From Medicago truncatula (Eukaryota; Streptophyta; Magnoliopsida; Fabales; Fabaceae): a DNA stretch of 64,000 nt. Positions 24,436 to 37,580 of the stretch are shown here, in pieces; positions within the stretch are counted from its first letter, which is position 1, and each line of letters opens with the position of its first letter. Position numbers and translations under genes: made by a program. The stretch is taken from NCBI RefSeq assembly GCF_003473485.1, contig NC_053045.1, positions 61,174,494 through 61,238,493 on the forward strand, given 5' to 3'. Under the pieces are notes generated by a model. It was given only the letters and a program-made list of their open reading frames with translations, was not told where the DNA came from and made no database searches.

Positions 24436-25251
24436 ATCAACATCTTTTCTTTTGGGGTTTCTGAGTTTGTATATTTGATAATTCATTGTTTTTTTAATAA
24501 ATTATCTGAGTTCTTTGAGGTATATTCCTGGCTTCAAGTTACTACTACGTCACATTATATATAATGCATCAACCTTTTAGAGGCATTGATAATTTGATTT
24601 GGTCCATATGATTGCTTCAAATGACACCAAAAGCAAAACATAAAACAAGTTAAATATGGAACCAATTCTATATATAAATATTTATTACATCTGATGTGAT
24701 ATAACTTATAAGAATTGGAAAAGATATATATCTGATAGTGGTATTTTACCATTTATTGGTGTAACTTTTATTAATAGTACCGTATTGGATAGGATATGAA
24801 TTGCAAAGGTGTTTATAAGTGATGGAGATAATCCTCACATTACAAATTAGTTTTGTAAGATTTGAGTTACGCTCAACCCAAATTCTAAAACATTAAGCCT
24901 GTCTAAAATCCATTGGACAAACCGCTATTGAATTATAAATTTTTAATGTTGAGTGATGAAATTATGAAACAGAAATGAGAACACATTGTCATTCAGAGCT
25001 TCTGAACAGGCAAAACTGTGTAATTTGTGACAGTTTAGGAAATAATGTAAGTACTGCAAATCAAGTCAACTATCTAGGAGTGCACAGAAAATGCACTTGG
25101 TTATAGATCTATGTGTATCAACTTTTCATTATATTATTAGAATAAAGTAGAAACTAATCTAAGAATGTGAATACATGAACCATCTAAATTCAGTGGTCCA
25201 TGTAGAGTTGAAAGGTTACAAATACAAAGAAACAAACAAGTTAATAAACTT

Positions 25252-27411
25252 CTATTTAAGCTGTAAACCTTGAGTAAATGTCACACTGTTACTCCTAATG
25301 GGGTTGGTTGTGTCACTGCATTCTCCTAATTGAAGTTTCATATTAGAATTCTTAAGCTGGCTACCTCCTATGCTTAGTGTCAAATCTACTTCCAATTCTT
25401 CATTAAAATCATCAAAAGTGCTTAATTTACAGCTCTGAAATGCAGCAGTGTTGGAACTAGTCCCTACCTCACCTTCATCAATGCCAAGTGATGATCCAAT
25501 AAAAGTGTTTTCCACAGCTGGCTTTTCAAGATCAAAACCTCTTGAAAATTGTTTTTCTATGTCATCCATTGGATTCCAAAAATTTTGTTGCTTAATTTTA
25601 TTTTTTAGCTCATTCATCAGCATCTTTTGCACACTGTATACTCTGTGAAGTTCTCTTACCTGCAAATTCCAAAATCATATGGTTGCTAACTAGTAAATAT
25701 TCAAATTAATGTAGATCATAATGTCCTTTCGAAATCAATAGGAGTTTTAATAATTAGAATGTTTTAGTCACTATAAAATTACGACTTTTCAAGTTTAGTC
25801 CTGCGTAAATTTTGTCCGATTTTAGTTTCTATTTTAAAACAAATTACAAAAAATAAATGTTTTTCGTCCTTGTATTTAATTCCTAAAAAAGCAAAACAGA
25901 GAAAAAATAAAAAATATGCAGATAGTAAACTTTCAAAATTGTGAATTTTTTAGAAAATAGAAACATATATAAGCCTACCAAGTAGCAACTAGTACTACTA
26001 TGGTTTTACTTTTCATGTAATTTAACATTTGTGAAGATGAGAAGTTCAATGATATGACATCTTCAGGATACCTGGTGTTTGAAGATGTCCTCATGCATCT
26101 GCATTGTCTTTTTGATGGATTCTATGTTGTTTCTGTCAAGCATCCTCCTATCCATGATGGGACCTTGCAATTTATTGATTCTAGTCCTATGATGGTTATT
26201 GGTCAGCCTCCCTTTGTTCTGATAATAATGCTCCCACAGCTAACTTATTGCTCTTTACCAAGGTTGCTACAAGATTTATGGAACATTCAATTTTGGTTCC
26301 CATACCTAAATACAATAATTAAAACCATCATTAATCATGTAAGGTTAAACAACTTAATTAAGCATACACACGCACACACACATATATTTCTATGACAAAA
26401 AAATAAAAATAAACTAAAACCGTTTTCATGCAGGTTTTATAGGCTATCCTGAAGAACTTATGAAAATTAGTTGAAAATAGTCTATAGATAGGTCATGATC
26501 TCTCAAGCTACAATGTGAAGATGGGGACAACATTCAGTTTAAAAAAAAAAAAGAACAATTAAAAGGAACTAGAAACTCAAATTTTGGAACTGTTGAGATC
26601 AAATTAGTAGGTAACCATGTATAGCTGAGACCACAATCAGTCAGTGCCTTTGGCAAGAAACTGAAACAAAAATCCAACAGGACCGGTCATGAATCAAACC
26701 AACCACCAACCAGTGAATTGGCCAGTTTTCGGTTCAATTGGTAGAACTGGCCGATTCGGTCTGTTTTAAAACATTGACATGAAAATTGAAGTAGGATGTA
26801 ACATGAACAATAGATTTAGGCAACAATGAAACCAACTAACATGTCAGTTTATGATTATATGATGACAGCAGCAGTGGCAGGCAGTACCTACCATAAAGCC
26901 CTTAACAGTAGTACTTAATTCATCTGCAACTCTGGCCTCAGAAAATCCAACACGAGGTGAGGCCTAAAGTTATGTGGGGGAATCACAGTGAAAAAATTTA
27001 TGAGAGAGGTCATATCTACAGTTTTTGTTAAATATCAAAATGAATGTAAGTCCATAAAATTACTGATCTATGCATAAGGCATCATAAACTAGATACTAGC
27101 AGGAGTTTACAATTACAAGTCAAGGACATGTGCAAGTCAACTTATTTTCACGTTATTCTTCAGAAATTTTTTATGTATCACCATGGACTAAAAGAAGCAT
27201 TAAATTTCAGAACTACAACATCTTCACACATGCACCATATATATATGTTTGGAAACTCCACATAAACACCAAAATATAACTATAGGTTTGTATATCTAAT
27301 TCAAGTTAATGGAAAGAAATATGTATCTGTGAAGTGTAGGTCTAATACAATACATACCTGTAATAAGAAGTAGCAGAATTGCAGTTTTCTCTGGTGAATG
27401 TCATTGAACAT
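25252..27411 (-). CDS. Plant protein of unknown function with an EDIF-HQVRELHR motif
   Basis: I do not recognise a characterised function. Proposed exons (minus strand): 27358-27411, 26892-26963, 26072-26239, 25252-25659. All junctions are GT-AG, all exons are in phase 0 without stops, and the product is 233 aa. Seen: MQMHEDIFKHQ joined to VRELHRVYSVQKMLMNELK across the last intron, a heptad-like amphipathic stretch also found near the N-terminus of DUF863-type plant proteins. Later come an acidic Ser/Thr-rich region and EVDLTLSIGG, which recalls short EAR-like (LxLxL) repression motifs. The first two exons (MFNDIHQRK ..., ASPRVGFSEARVAD ...) rest only on open frame and splice sites; translation could instead start at Met71 (MDRRMLDRNN), giving 163 aa. 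The last two exons are the firm part. Its intron at 25660-26071 carries AT-rich repeat-like DNA. Confidence 0.6.
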
Positions 27412-29843
27412 CTTCTTCCTCCCTCATGCCACCATTTCTACACTCAAGTCCAATATAGTAATATTATTAATTTATACAGTTGGTCATTTATCTCATTATT
27501 CTCTTTGAGAGACAAAAAGGATAGATCAATCCAACAACATGGGGGATCCTGAGAAAGATATATCATAGAAAACAACAAAACTCTTGTGTTCAACCCTTCA
27601 CTAAGAAACAACAAAGAAAACAGCTCAAATTTAAAACTATAATCATGGGATTAATAATAATTCATGCTTGACAGGCTGTTGCAAGAAAAAGATGGATGTA
27701 GTTTGCAATGTGTCTGTATATGTGAGTGAAACTATGATATTTAGATTTTTTAGACAAAGAAAAAGATGTATGTTCCTAGATATTACAATATGAATATTTT
27801 GTATTTAACATGTGTTTATAATTTATACTATAGTTGATTGTATTTGTTTGTATATATTGTTGCTAAACTGTAATAATGTGGGAGAGGATGGGGAGAGATA
27901 GAGAGAGAGAGGGACCACAAAATTGTATATAATAAAAAGAAAACAACCAATGTAGGACCGGGAACAGGATATTCCAGACAATGTATTCAGACTTGATCAA
28001 GATATGAAAGTTACTGCTTCTTTATCTTTACACTATAGCAATGGAGTATCTATCTAAACTTGGTTGTTTTTGGAAATTCAGCAATTGAGATTGAGATTTG
28101 ATTGTTATTTCCGTACATGCAGAATAACAATGTGTTGTGTCATACTGTCATTGGGATTAAAAATAATGAAATTCACCTGCAGCAGTAAAAATTCCAATGG
28201 CCTTTTGTTAGATAGATAGATAGATAGATAGATAGTCATTATTTCACTCTATATACATACAAATTATCACGGTGAATATTTGAACATTAGTCCGCACGTT
28301 GTGGGAGTCTAACCATTTTAGAAGCTTGTTTAAATAATTTCACGCGATGTTGTGCTCCCTCTAATAATATGAGAAAAAGGGAAACACTTTTTGTGTGTTT
28401 ATAATGCAAAGTTGAAGTAAACCTCAGTTTTGGAAAGGGATAAAAAGGGAGACAAAAAATGTACAGAAAGGGGATGCATGCATAATGCATCATTAAAGAA
28501 CAAATCCTAGATTTCAACTTGCATTGTCTGCTTGTTGAGGAAATGCACGCTTTGTAGCCTTACAAAGGCACAAGCCCTAAAGAAAGTAGACCCACTCACC
28601 ACCACTTATTCCGTGCATTGCATGCCCTTTTAAATTCTCTTCATTTCTACTCTTTTTTATTATTGTATATTAATCAACAAATTATTATTATTATATTCAT
28701 CAATCCAAACCAATAAAAGATTCTTTTTCTCATGATATAAATCCAAATGACCACTTATCATCTTCTAATTGCAGCTGTTTTATTCGTTTGTTTTTGTCTC
28801 TTCAATTAGTTCATGATTCTTATAGCTACTTTTAAGTTTTGTCGGTTTCTTAAGTTAATACTTAACTAAAGAGGATCATTATCATATCCAAAGTCTGTCC
28901 CTGTCTGCCCTGTATTCTTCCACCCATCAATACTTAACTCAAATCTAATTAGTACAACATGGTTTATAAAAAAAAAAAAAATGATCAACACCCAGTAACC
29001 AAAAGGTGCACAAGATTGTCACTAATTTGATCAATTGATATGTGTTTGATAAGCAAACTTCTCTCGTAGTTTATAATTTTTCTTAAAATAATATTTATTT
29101 TAACTTTATATGCTATTGTTTTATAATAGCTTTTATATAGTACTATTATTCAATACCAATCTTTATTTTTTCTGTCATCACTATCACAAAATCTTATAAT
29201 TCAATTTCTATGTTGGACACATCTTTTGCATCACATACTGATTAAGGTATAAAATGTGATATTTATGTTTTCTTTCGAGGAGATTGATGAACCAATTATA
29301 TTTTTTTTATTATGAATGTATCTCTATATCTAGGGATTTTTTATAAAAAGGAAATTAAATTGACAAACAAAGACCAGGACAATACTGCTCGTAAGGTCGT
29401 CTCCTAAGAGACATCTAATAAAGGAAAAGATGGGGGAAAAAATGCAAGTCTAATAAATCATCACAGTTATTTGAATAGCTACTCACTAGATTAATGGAAG
29501 TTTTCTATCTGAAAGTCTCACATTGAAAACATCACACATACTAATAGTGTTTATATGGTAGAGGTGAGACTCTTGGGGTGTATCCCAAAGATTATCTACT
29601 TTTATAAACTGAGGAGAGTGCACTCAAACATAACACCACACATGCGCCATCCTTTATAGGGTCAAAACGCCCCCACTTTTTTAGCACATGTAGGTTGTCA
29701 AGTATCTGTTCGACGCAATTTTGAGATATTTTTCTCTGGGTTTCTATCCTCTTATAAGTGGTCAAGTATCTGGTGACGTCGTGTCTGCATTGTATAATTT
29801 TGGACAGAATAGTGAAACTTAGCGTTTTTTTTTTTTTTTTTTT
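27412..29843. other. Intergenic with simple repeats
   Basis: No gene supported. Contents: a GA-rich tract near 27885-27912, the GATA microsatellite at 28209-28235, A-rich runs near 28966-28981, and a run of about 20 T's at 29825-29843 that borders the Mutator-like element. The leftmost part is the presumed promoter of the unknown gene that starts at 27411. Confidence 0.5.
28209..28235. repeat. (GATA)n microsatellite
   Basis: About 6.5 uninterrupted copies of the tetranucleotide TAGA/GATA. The same tetranucleotide recurs at 55333-55356 and 58489-58519, so three independent tracts occur in this window. Confidence 0.95.
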
Positions 29844-31296
29844 GGTATAATTGCACTTTTGGCCCCTTATGTTTTAAGAAGGTGCGATTTTGGCCCCCTA
29901 ATTAATTAAAATACAAAACAACCCCCTATATATTGAATCTTTGGCAGTTTTGGCTCCCTATACCAATTTTGACTCGGTCAACACTGACGTGACACTTCAA
30001 AGCCGCCACGTGAGCATTGTTTTAATTAAAAATAAATAAAAAAAGCCACATATAAATTAAAGAATTAAATAAATGAAAAAAACAACAAATAATTAAAAAA
30101 ATAAAAAAGAAAGAAAAAAAGGAAGGAAATCGTGTTACAAAATCTGATTCTCCCTCTTCTTCCTCTCATCTCTCTCTAAAACACTGATTCTCTCTCTCTA
30201 AAACCCTTTGTTCCAAAATCTTGAAGCTTTCTACCACTACTTCATCACCACCATGGATTTGCTCCGATCGAATCACTCTCGTATTCAAATTGTAACCAGA
30301 AACACGAGGAAGTAAAGTGACATTGTAATTTTTCAAACACGTAAACTAGTTGTAGCATTCAGGAATACAGTTGATGAGGAAATATAAATAGAAACTATCA
30401 TTATACTTTTAATAATGTAAACAGTATGTGATTGTTCTGATTTTTTTGAGAGATCATCAAATTGATACTACAGGGAGTTCTTATTCATGCATTCAAGGTA
30501 ACATGTAGGAGTTATAAAACACTTTTTAACTGATTCAAGAATTGATTCAAGAATAGATATTCATACTATTAAAGATTATTCAGATATTCCTGCATTATTC
30601 ATGCTGACACAAATAATATTGCATTTATAACTGCAAATTAACAAATAACTTAGCAGTTTATAATAAATATACAGATAGGAAACGACAGAGTAAGGAAAAA
30701 AAAGAATTTATATGATAAATATATCAGGCTATTGGACTGTTAAGGAACAATGGAGGTGTAATTCTTATTCAAGTTATTTATGTTCCCACAAGCAACATGC
30801 AACTAATATAGCTACCTTGTTTTGTGCCCTTTATGTATGTCAAAGTGCATGTGATATGCTCCTTTTTCTTTTGATAAAAATGAAACTTTCGTTTTGTTCA
30901 ATAGAACATTATTTCATTATCGTGCTTGCATTGAGCTGCTCATCCTTTTTCCACTTTTTCATGCTTCTGTCAATGGAGCTTCTGTCAATGGAGCAGGTTC
31001 TTGAATCAGTGTTTTAGAGAGAGAGATTAAAGGAAGAAGAGGGAGAATCAGATTTTGGAACACGATTTCCTTCCTTTTTTATTTTTTTTAATTATTTGTT
31101 GTTTTTTTTCCATTTATTTAATTTTTTAATTTATATGTGGGTTTTGGCCACGTCAGCGTTGACCGAGTCAAAATTGGTCTAGGGGGTCAAAACTGCCAAA
31201 GATCCAATACATAGGAAACTATTTTGTATTTTAATTAGTTAGGGGGTCAAAATCGCAACTTCTTAAAACATATGGGATCAAAGGTGCAATTAAGCC
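29844..31296. mobile_element. Non-autonomous Mutator-like element with long inverted ends
   Basis: The two ends are inverted copies of each other for about 300-350 bp (about 29844-30190 and 31000-31296). They begin GGTATAATTGCAC on the left and, in reverse complement, GGCTTAATTGCAC on the right. Both arms contain CCAAAAT-type phrases, a TTGACTCGGTCAAC or TTGACCGAGTCAA block, and a CT-rich inner end with TAAAACACTGATTC. Exactly nine T's follow the right end and at least nine T's precede the left end, consistent with the 9-bp target duplication made by Mutator elements. The ~0.8-kb interior has no transposase that I can recognise. Frames inside it are not supported as genes. Confidence 0.75.
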
Positions 31297-31502
31297 TTTT
31301 TTTTTCTTTCAAAAACAGTGACTGATTTTTTTTCTTTTCAAGAACAGTTTTAAAAACAAAAGTGTGGACAAAATGAAAAATATATGAAGTGAGATTAGGA
31401 CCTATATATGAGGTCTGACCGAAGCATAAATGACTCATCTTTGTAGAGAGACCAAACAAAAACACCAAAGAAAATTGACATATACTGCTCCCAAAGACTT
31501 TT

Positions 31503-32240
31503 AGGGTGTGTTTGGTTTAGAAGAGAAGTTGTGAAGAGAGAAATAAGTAAGAGAGAGTATGAGAAGAGAGAAAAAAGTGAGAAATGGAGTAGATTTGATG
31601 GGTTGTTTGATACAAGAGAAAGATAAAAGAAATAGAGAAGAGAGAAGTTTTAATTGAATCAAAAAGTACAAAAATACCCTTGAGATAAAAAATCTCATAA
31701 AAATAATTTAATTAATTCAATCACTTGATATAATTTTGAGTTGTTTAAATAACTAGATTAATTTAACTACCTATTATATTACTTATTAATTAAAATTTTA
31801 AATTAATTCAATCACTTAGATATAATTTTGAGTAGTTTAAATAATTAGATTAATTTAACTTATATTACTTATTAATTAAAAGTTTAAATAGTTTAGTTAT
31901 TTTAATTATTAATTAATTTGATGAATTTAATGTTTTAATTAAAAAAATAACTCACGCCTTAAAAAAAATAAGAAAGGAACTTGTAAGAAAAATAATAATA
32001 AGGGAACTCACACGTAAAAAAAGAAGTTTGAAACAATGAATAAGACAAGGAAGGGCAAATATGGAAATCTGAGAAAAGTACCCTTTTCTCAACTCTTTCT
32101 TCGCTCATGAGAAGAGAAATAAAAACATGTGGGTCCCATGTGTTTTAACTCTCTCTCCCCTATTTTTTTGGTTTCCAAACAAGAGAAATTGTCAACTTCT
32201 CTTCTATTTCTCTCGCCTCAACTTCTCTCTCCCCGAATTC
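31503..32240. mobile_element. Possible non-autonomous DNA element with purine-rich ends
   Basis: Begins GGGTGTGTTTGGTTTAG followed by AGAAGAGAAGTTG; the latter recurs inverted at 32193-32205. Near the right end is GGTTTCCAAACAAGAG, a reversed form of the left TTTGGTT phrase. The interior contains two tandem ~90-bp copies (31710-31800 and 31801-31886) of an AT-rich unit beginning AATTAATTCAATCACTT. No coding capacity. The exact ends and target duplication are not established. Confidence 0.4.
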
Positions 32241-34068
32241 TCTTCTTCCTCCCAATCTCCAAGAATATGCATCAAAGTTTTAGGAACACTGACATATTGG
32301 ACAAGTAGGATCTTGAGTCATACCTCTTTTCTCTCATTCAATATTAGAAAGAATGGTAACATGAGCCTTTTCTCTCTGTTTTGATTTGTATTTTTTTAAC
32401 TCCAAATAATTAAGGCATGGACAAACAACTTTATGTCATTTTATATTTACAACATCAAACTTATCAAATACTTAAACTTTAATCAGCTAACTTTTTAGAT
32501 ATAAGTCATCAAATATCATATAACATGAGTTTAAATCAGATGACAATTTAAAAACTTTTGGATAATCTATCAACATCTATGCCAATAATTTTGAGTCTAA
32601 ATATCTATCTTTATCTCAGGTGAGCCAGTGACACCTTTTTTAAGGCATGACAGTCAATTTGTCAACAAAAAGAAAGAAATGAAGCAGCAAGTTTCATGGA
32701 AAAAGAAATTGAAGGGGCAAAGAAAATATTGTATCCAATTCAGCTCCCACATTCACACTAGATTAGTATACTCGTGTTGTTGAATACCCTTCCCAACCAA
32801 TAAGATACAAAAGGAATCTCCCCAATCCCCATTTATTTTGTGACGAAGGCTTATCTCTTTTCTAGATCCAATGCACACTCTTCATAAACAATACTCTCAT
32901 CCATCCACACATTTTACTATAGCGTTCAACCATTTATGCAAATATTTTCTAGTACTCTTTTATGGACTCCTTGATTGACATCATTATTGCACATATTACC
33001 ATGACATTTGTTTTGTGTCTTCGTATTAGACTCGAGTTGGTCGTCTTAAATACTTTGGATGTTCCGTTCTAATCTTAGGCATGAATCTTCAAAATTATTA
33101 CTAGAATTTGATGTTCTCAAGAGTTACTAATTGTTGTTGGTCATAATCTACTTATTGTTAGAAAGAATTGAAGGAGGTTGAGACGAATAAACATAATAGT
33201 TGCAACGAGACATGGTAGTTTGTAAGAAATTTTAGTTATCAACAGAACTTTTTTTTTTTTTTTCGAAGGAACAGAAAACCATTACATGAATATAGTTAAT
33301 CAACACAAAATTCTTCTTTTGTAAAACAAAAAAATACAATTCTTTTTTGATTTCTTTACTATTTCTCTTGTTGTATAAAGCAGTCACAAATAGTCAATTT
33401 CATTCATAATAGATCATGATATTTTACCATAACTTTTTTCCCTACTTCAGAATCGTTGATAGAGCTGTTTCTAGCGACTTCGAAAAAATTGCACATGTCT
33501 AGAAGTACATACACTTCCGAACATAAGAATTTACATCATTTTATCTGAATTTGCTTATCCGAAAGATAAAAGAACTGTGTATTTTCCTCGCCAAAACATA
33601 TACTTTCGGACAGGTGCAGTTTTTACTTATATCGGTCGTCAAGGAAATGGACTGAAGAAATGTTTAAAACTTGAGACATAGGACTCTCTCCAAGCAAAAT
33701 TGTTTTTTGGAACACAAACATCCTCTGTTATTTTAGGAACAAAGGTATATGCATTCTGAAAATTTAATTATGGAATGCAAATTTGTGTTCCAAAAACTAA
33801 ATTTTGATTTTTCTCAATTAGAAGTAAATATGCATCAGAGTGACTATGCTTATGCTCTTAAAGCACTCTGAGCCACCATTAGAAAAATCTATTCACGCTC
33901 TATATGATTGCTTCTCTTTCAAGTAAAATATATATCTCAAATGACCAAAATATTGGTCACTCATATGTTCGATCTTTCATTCCTTTAAACATCTATATTT
34001 AACACGACACTCTCTTCAATTAATCAAGTATAAGTATTGAAAAGCTTTTTGTACTGCTAGCCAGCAAG
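32241..34068. other. Intergenic, no gene seen
   Basis: AT-rich sequence without a supported coding frame. At about 33249-33270 a T run followed by CGAAGGA is flanked by two copies of AACAGAA, another likely poly(A)-type micro-insertion. The last ~100 bp may be the 3' UTR of the plastid protein gene on the minus strand. Confidence 0.5.
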
Positions 34069-36176
34069 CTAGTAATCATCATCATCATCAACATTTCTTG
34101 ATCCTCCCAAGAATTTCCTCACAACTGCGGCTGCAGCACCAAAAAACATAAACAGAAGCAGAGTATCAAATCCACCTCCAACGCCTACTGCGACACTTGG
34201 ACCTGGTGCAAAGAAAGAAAATGGAGACCATCCCCAACCACCACCGTACCCGTATCCACCACCGTACCCGTATCCACCAACTAGTGGAGGCGCCACCCGT
34301 GGATTTATGTAGATGTTGGTCCTGTCGACGTACAGATACGAAATTTTCAGAAATAAGATTCCAACAAAATGAGACAAACAGGTGAAATGTTATTTCATTT
34401 CTTTTAATATGATCTCTAATTATATAGGACAATTATATGTTGACTACAAAAAAAAATACACCTTAAGTATATATCTCAGTTGGAGAGGTAAGAGACATGT
34501 AAGAAGTTTTAGGTAGGTAAAGAGTTCAAACTTTGAAATCTAACCTAATCACGAACTTCCTAACATTTGTCTATATAAAATTAGAAACAAAAAAATTGGA
34601 AAAGATGCACCTATTTTCAGCATAAGACTAAACATTTTTCTATTATGGTATCCGTTGGAAACTAAGAGGTCCCACACCTCTAGGAACATGGATAAGTAAT
34701 GGAGAATTTTGAGTCCATTGGTTTGAACTTTTGAACTGTTGGACCTCCTACTCTTAAGAATGCCAACTAACAGATATATTTCTATACTCCATTGGGCTTG
34801 TGCAATATGCATCTGGTATCAGAGCCTCATTCACTGGTCCCTAAAAAAAATGAAAGAACTAAAATTTGAAGGGTGCAGGTTGCCGCACGGCCGGGGGCCT
34901 CTCACAAGCCTAGAAGAAAAAACCTAATATCTAAGTGACAAAAAGGTAAATAAAAAGAAAAAAGAAAAAAACCTCATTTGGACTTGAGGGGGGAGAGTCT
35001 TCGAAATTAAGAAGTCTCACTCGGTGAAAACAAGGAAAACTAAAGAGTTTACAAATGATGGAGAGTTTGAGTCTGTTTGTTCGAACTTTTTAACCGCTGG
35101 ACCAACTACTCACTATGTTACCATACTCTATTGGGTCTGTGGAATAACTCATCTGAAGTATAATCAAATGTACGACCCTCTTTAATTCAAGCCATACTAA
35201 TATCGTAAACACGAGGCCATCTAATACTCAAGTTCAAACAAAACACACAAGCCTAAGCGACTAATAAAAATGATGGCTTGTGGCCTCTGAGTCTCAGCTT
35301 GAGTATGTACTAGCCCAAGAAGAAAAATACAACTAATAGAGCAAGAAGACCCCGTCAAGGTCAGAAGTCTTCAACAAGGCCGACAAGGAGGCAAACAACA
35401 ACTATAGTGGCAAAAGGTGTGAGAGAATTATCAACAAATACAAGGTGAATCCAATATTTTCCAGTATAATTATGATTGGCATCAATGTCAGAGGAGATAA
35501 TTTCGTAAGAGCAAGATAAGCAACGACAAACTATGCTTGGGGATTCCAAAATTTGCATCAGGGATGAGTGTTGTTGGAGATGTGATACAAATTTCTAGAA
35601 TAGTCTAATTAATACTACCTAGAGAAAAATAGGTTAAAATAATCTAGAATAATACTAAATCAAATATGCCTATAGGTATGTATATAGTATAATCAAATGC
35701 AAAAATGTAATGAAAATTCTAGAAACATTTATTTTTTTTCCTTTTTGTTAGATACCTGGAATTGTTATTGTTGATTCTTGGTGAAGAGGGGCGAGGAGCG
35801 GATGATCTGAAGGACTGACCACCAATTCTGCCACCAGTTTTGGCAGCTGATGCATCATGAACTGATCCAAACGTTAAAACACCAGCAGCCACTGCAATCA
35901 TTGCTAACTTCCCTAACTTGTTCTCATTTTTCTTCCTATTATATATACAGTAGTTAAGCAGCATGCAAATATAAAAAAGAAAAAAAAGTATTATGAACTA
36001 GTGTTTTGATATAGTTACCTTAATGGAGTTAAAGATTGTTGTTGTTGATCATCGTGTTGTGGCTGTGTGCAACTGCAGTAGACCACCACAGTCTTCCTCG
36101 TCCTGCTGCTCCTGAAATTTGGGTTAAGAAGTGTTGGTAAAGGGATGAGGAAGCTTTGCTGTGACAAGGAACACAT
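34069..36176 (-). CDS. Small plastid-targeted Gly/Tyr-rich membrane protein
   Basis: Function not known from sequence. Exons (minus strand) 36019-36176, 35756-35935 and 34069-34321 join in phase to 196 aa. Seen: a Ser/Thr/Arg-rich, acid-poor N-terminus (MCSLSQQSFLIPLPTLL ... SSRTRKTVVVYCSC) typical of a chloroplast transit peptide; a hydrophobic stretch LAMIAVAAGVLTFG followed by DASAAKTGGR, like a second cleavage or membrane segment; a repeat GGYGYGGGYGYGGGWGW encoded by an 18-bp tandem repeat; a clear membrane helix (FDTLLLFMFFGAAAAVV); and an acidic tail ending DDDDDY. The layout recalls small DUF1517-like thylakoid proteins such as Arabidopsis ENA, but I cannot confirm homology. The ~1.4-kb intron 34322-35755 holds two diverged direct copies of a ~120-bp segment (near 34640-34770 and 35010-35130). 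Confidence 0.75.
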
Positions 36177-37004
36177 TTTTGCACCAAAACCTTTTATGAT
36201 TCTTAATTGTGTGTTCCTGTTTTTGATTGTTTATTTATCTTCTACTATCTCATCTCCCTCAAACACAACTCTTTTCCTGGTTCTTGAGTTGCCACGTGCT
36301 ACAAATACAATTACCATTTTGTTTTGATTTTTGCTAGTTACACCCCATCTCATCCTAGTTAGACACCTTCACACAAATTATTTAACCATAATATCCAAAA
36401 TATTACTATTATTGTGTCAGAGAAACATATATAAACTAAGTTTAGAATGGTTAAATATAGTTTTTAATTTGATTATCCATGTTTTTGTGTCAATACTGTT
36501 TGAATTATAACTTAAAATGTTTTTCCATGATTTTTTGGTGCAAGAAAGATGTATATGGGTGTTCGTATTCTAAAATCCAAAAAATCAAAACACTTTAGAT
36601 TTTATAATCTAAACGCTCCTATATATGTTTTAAAGTGTTGTGTTTGGATTGGGTTATTTTACCATTTTAGAGGGCACATGAGAAGCTGGTTGAGTTCGAA
36701 AAGAAATTCTCAAAATTCTTCAAAAAAAACTACTTAAAAAAGAGCATTGCTTGAAGTGTATACCCCTGCTCTTGGTAAAAAAAAAAAAGGAAATTTTACC
36801 TTGTACCCGAACAACAATACCCTCACCCCTACATTTTGTATGAACTGTCCATTTTACCCTTGAGTATAAATTAAAACCTTCACTTATCAATCATCACCAA
36901 CAGCATGGTGGATTAATTGAGTTTGGATGCATTTGGAAGTTCCCTACCTCACTAGGTCCCTTATTAATTAATTGGATGGATATTGTTGAGATGTTTTTTT
37001 AAGA
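36177..37004. other. Intergenic upstream of the plastid protein gene
   Basis: Presumed promoter of the minus-strand gene at its left, then AT-rich DNA. From about 36790, ATTTTACCTTGTACCCGAAC is partly repeated in inverted form near 37525-37552, which may mark the ends of another ~0.76-kb non-autonomous element. At 36980-37020 two 16-bp copies of ATATTGTTGAGATGTT flank TTTTTAAGA. Confidence 0.45.
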
Positions 37005-37380
37005 ATATTGTTGAGATGTTATTCAACACTTTGTATGTCTAATCAATGAGAGATGAATCCATTTCACACCCTTCTCCTTTCGTAACAGTAAAACCACCGT
37101 TCATTGTCCTCCTGATGGCTTAATTTCTCATGGCTTGATGGGAAGGATATCAAATTAACATCCTTCTCATAATCAATAATTGTTGGGTAATACATAAATA
37201 CAAATTAACACCCTTCTCATCACACCCTTTTCCTATCAAATTAACAATATTCTTTCGTAATTCGATATCAAATTAACATCCTTCTCATGAATCCATTATT
37301 GTTGAGATGAAGCCATGACTGTCTAATCAATAATTTCTCATGGCGAGATGTTATTTCACACCCTTCTCCTTTGTGTTGCA
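37005..37380. repeat. Shuffled direct repeats
   Basis: Several phrases recur in altered order: TTTCACACCCTTCTCCTTT (near 37061 and 37351), ATCAAATTAACATCCTTCTC (near 37150 and 37267), GTCTAATCAAT, and TTTCTCATGGC (near 37123 and 37332). The block reads as locally duplicated and rearranged DNA rather than a regular tandem array. No coding sequence. Confidence 0.65.
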
Positions 37381-37580
37381 AGTTCTATGCAAAAAATCCG
37401 GAAAATCTAATGAAAGTATTTCGGTAGAGAAGTGACTTGATGGGGTGAATGGATGTGATTTGAAAAAAGGGTTAAAATTGGTATTTTTATTTTATTTTTA
37501 TTTGTAGGGTAATGCCAATGGTATAATTGTTGGGGTAGAGGGTAAAATGTTCAAAAAAGAAACATTGAAGTAAATAGAAA

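Noticed and set aside
30712-31017. 101-aa open frame inside the Mutator-like element
   Set aside because: No domain, low-complexity composition, and it overlaps the inverted end.
34166-34432. Alternative frames with WWIRVRWW repeats
   Set aside because: Shadow frames of the Gly/Tyr repeat in the plastid protein exon.
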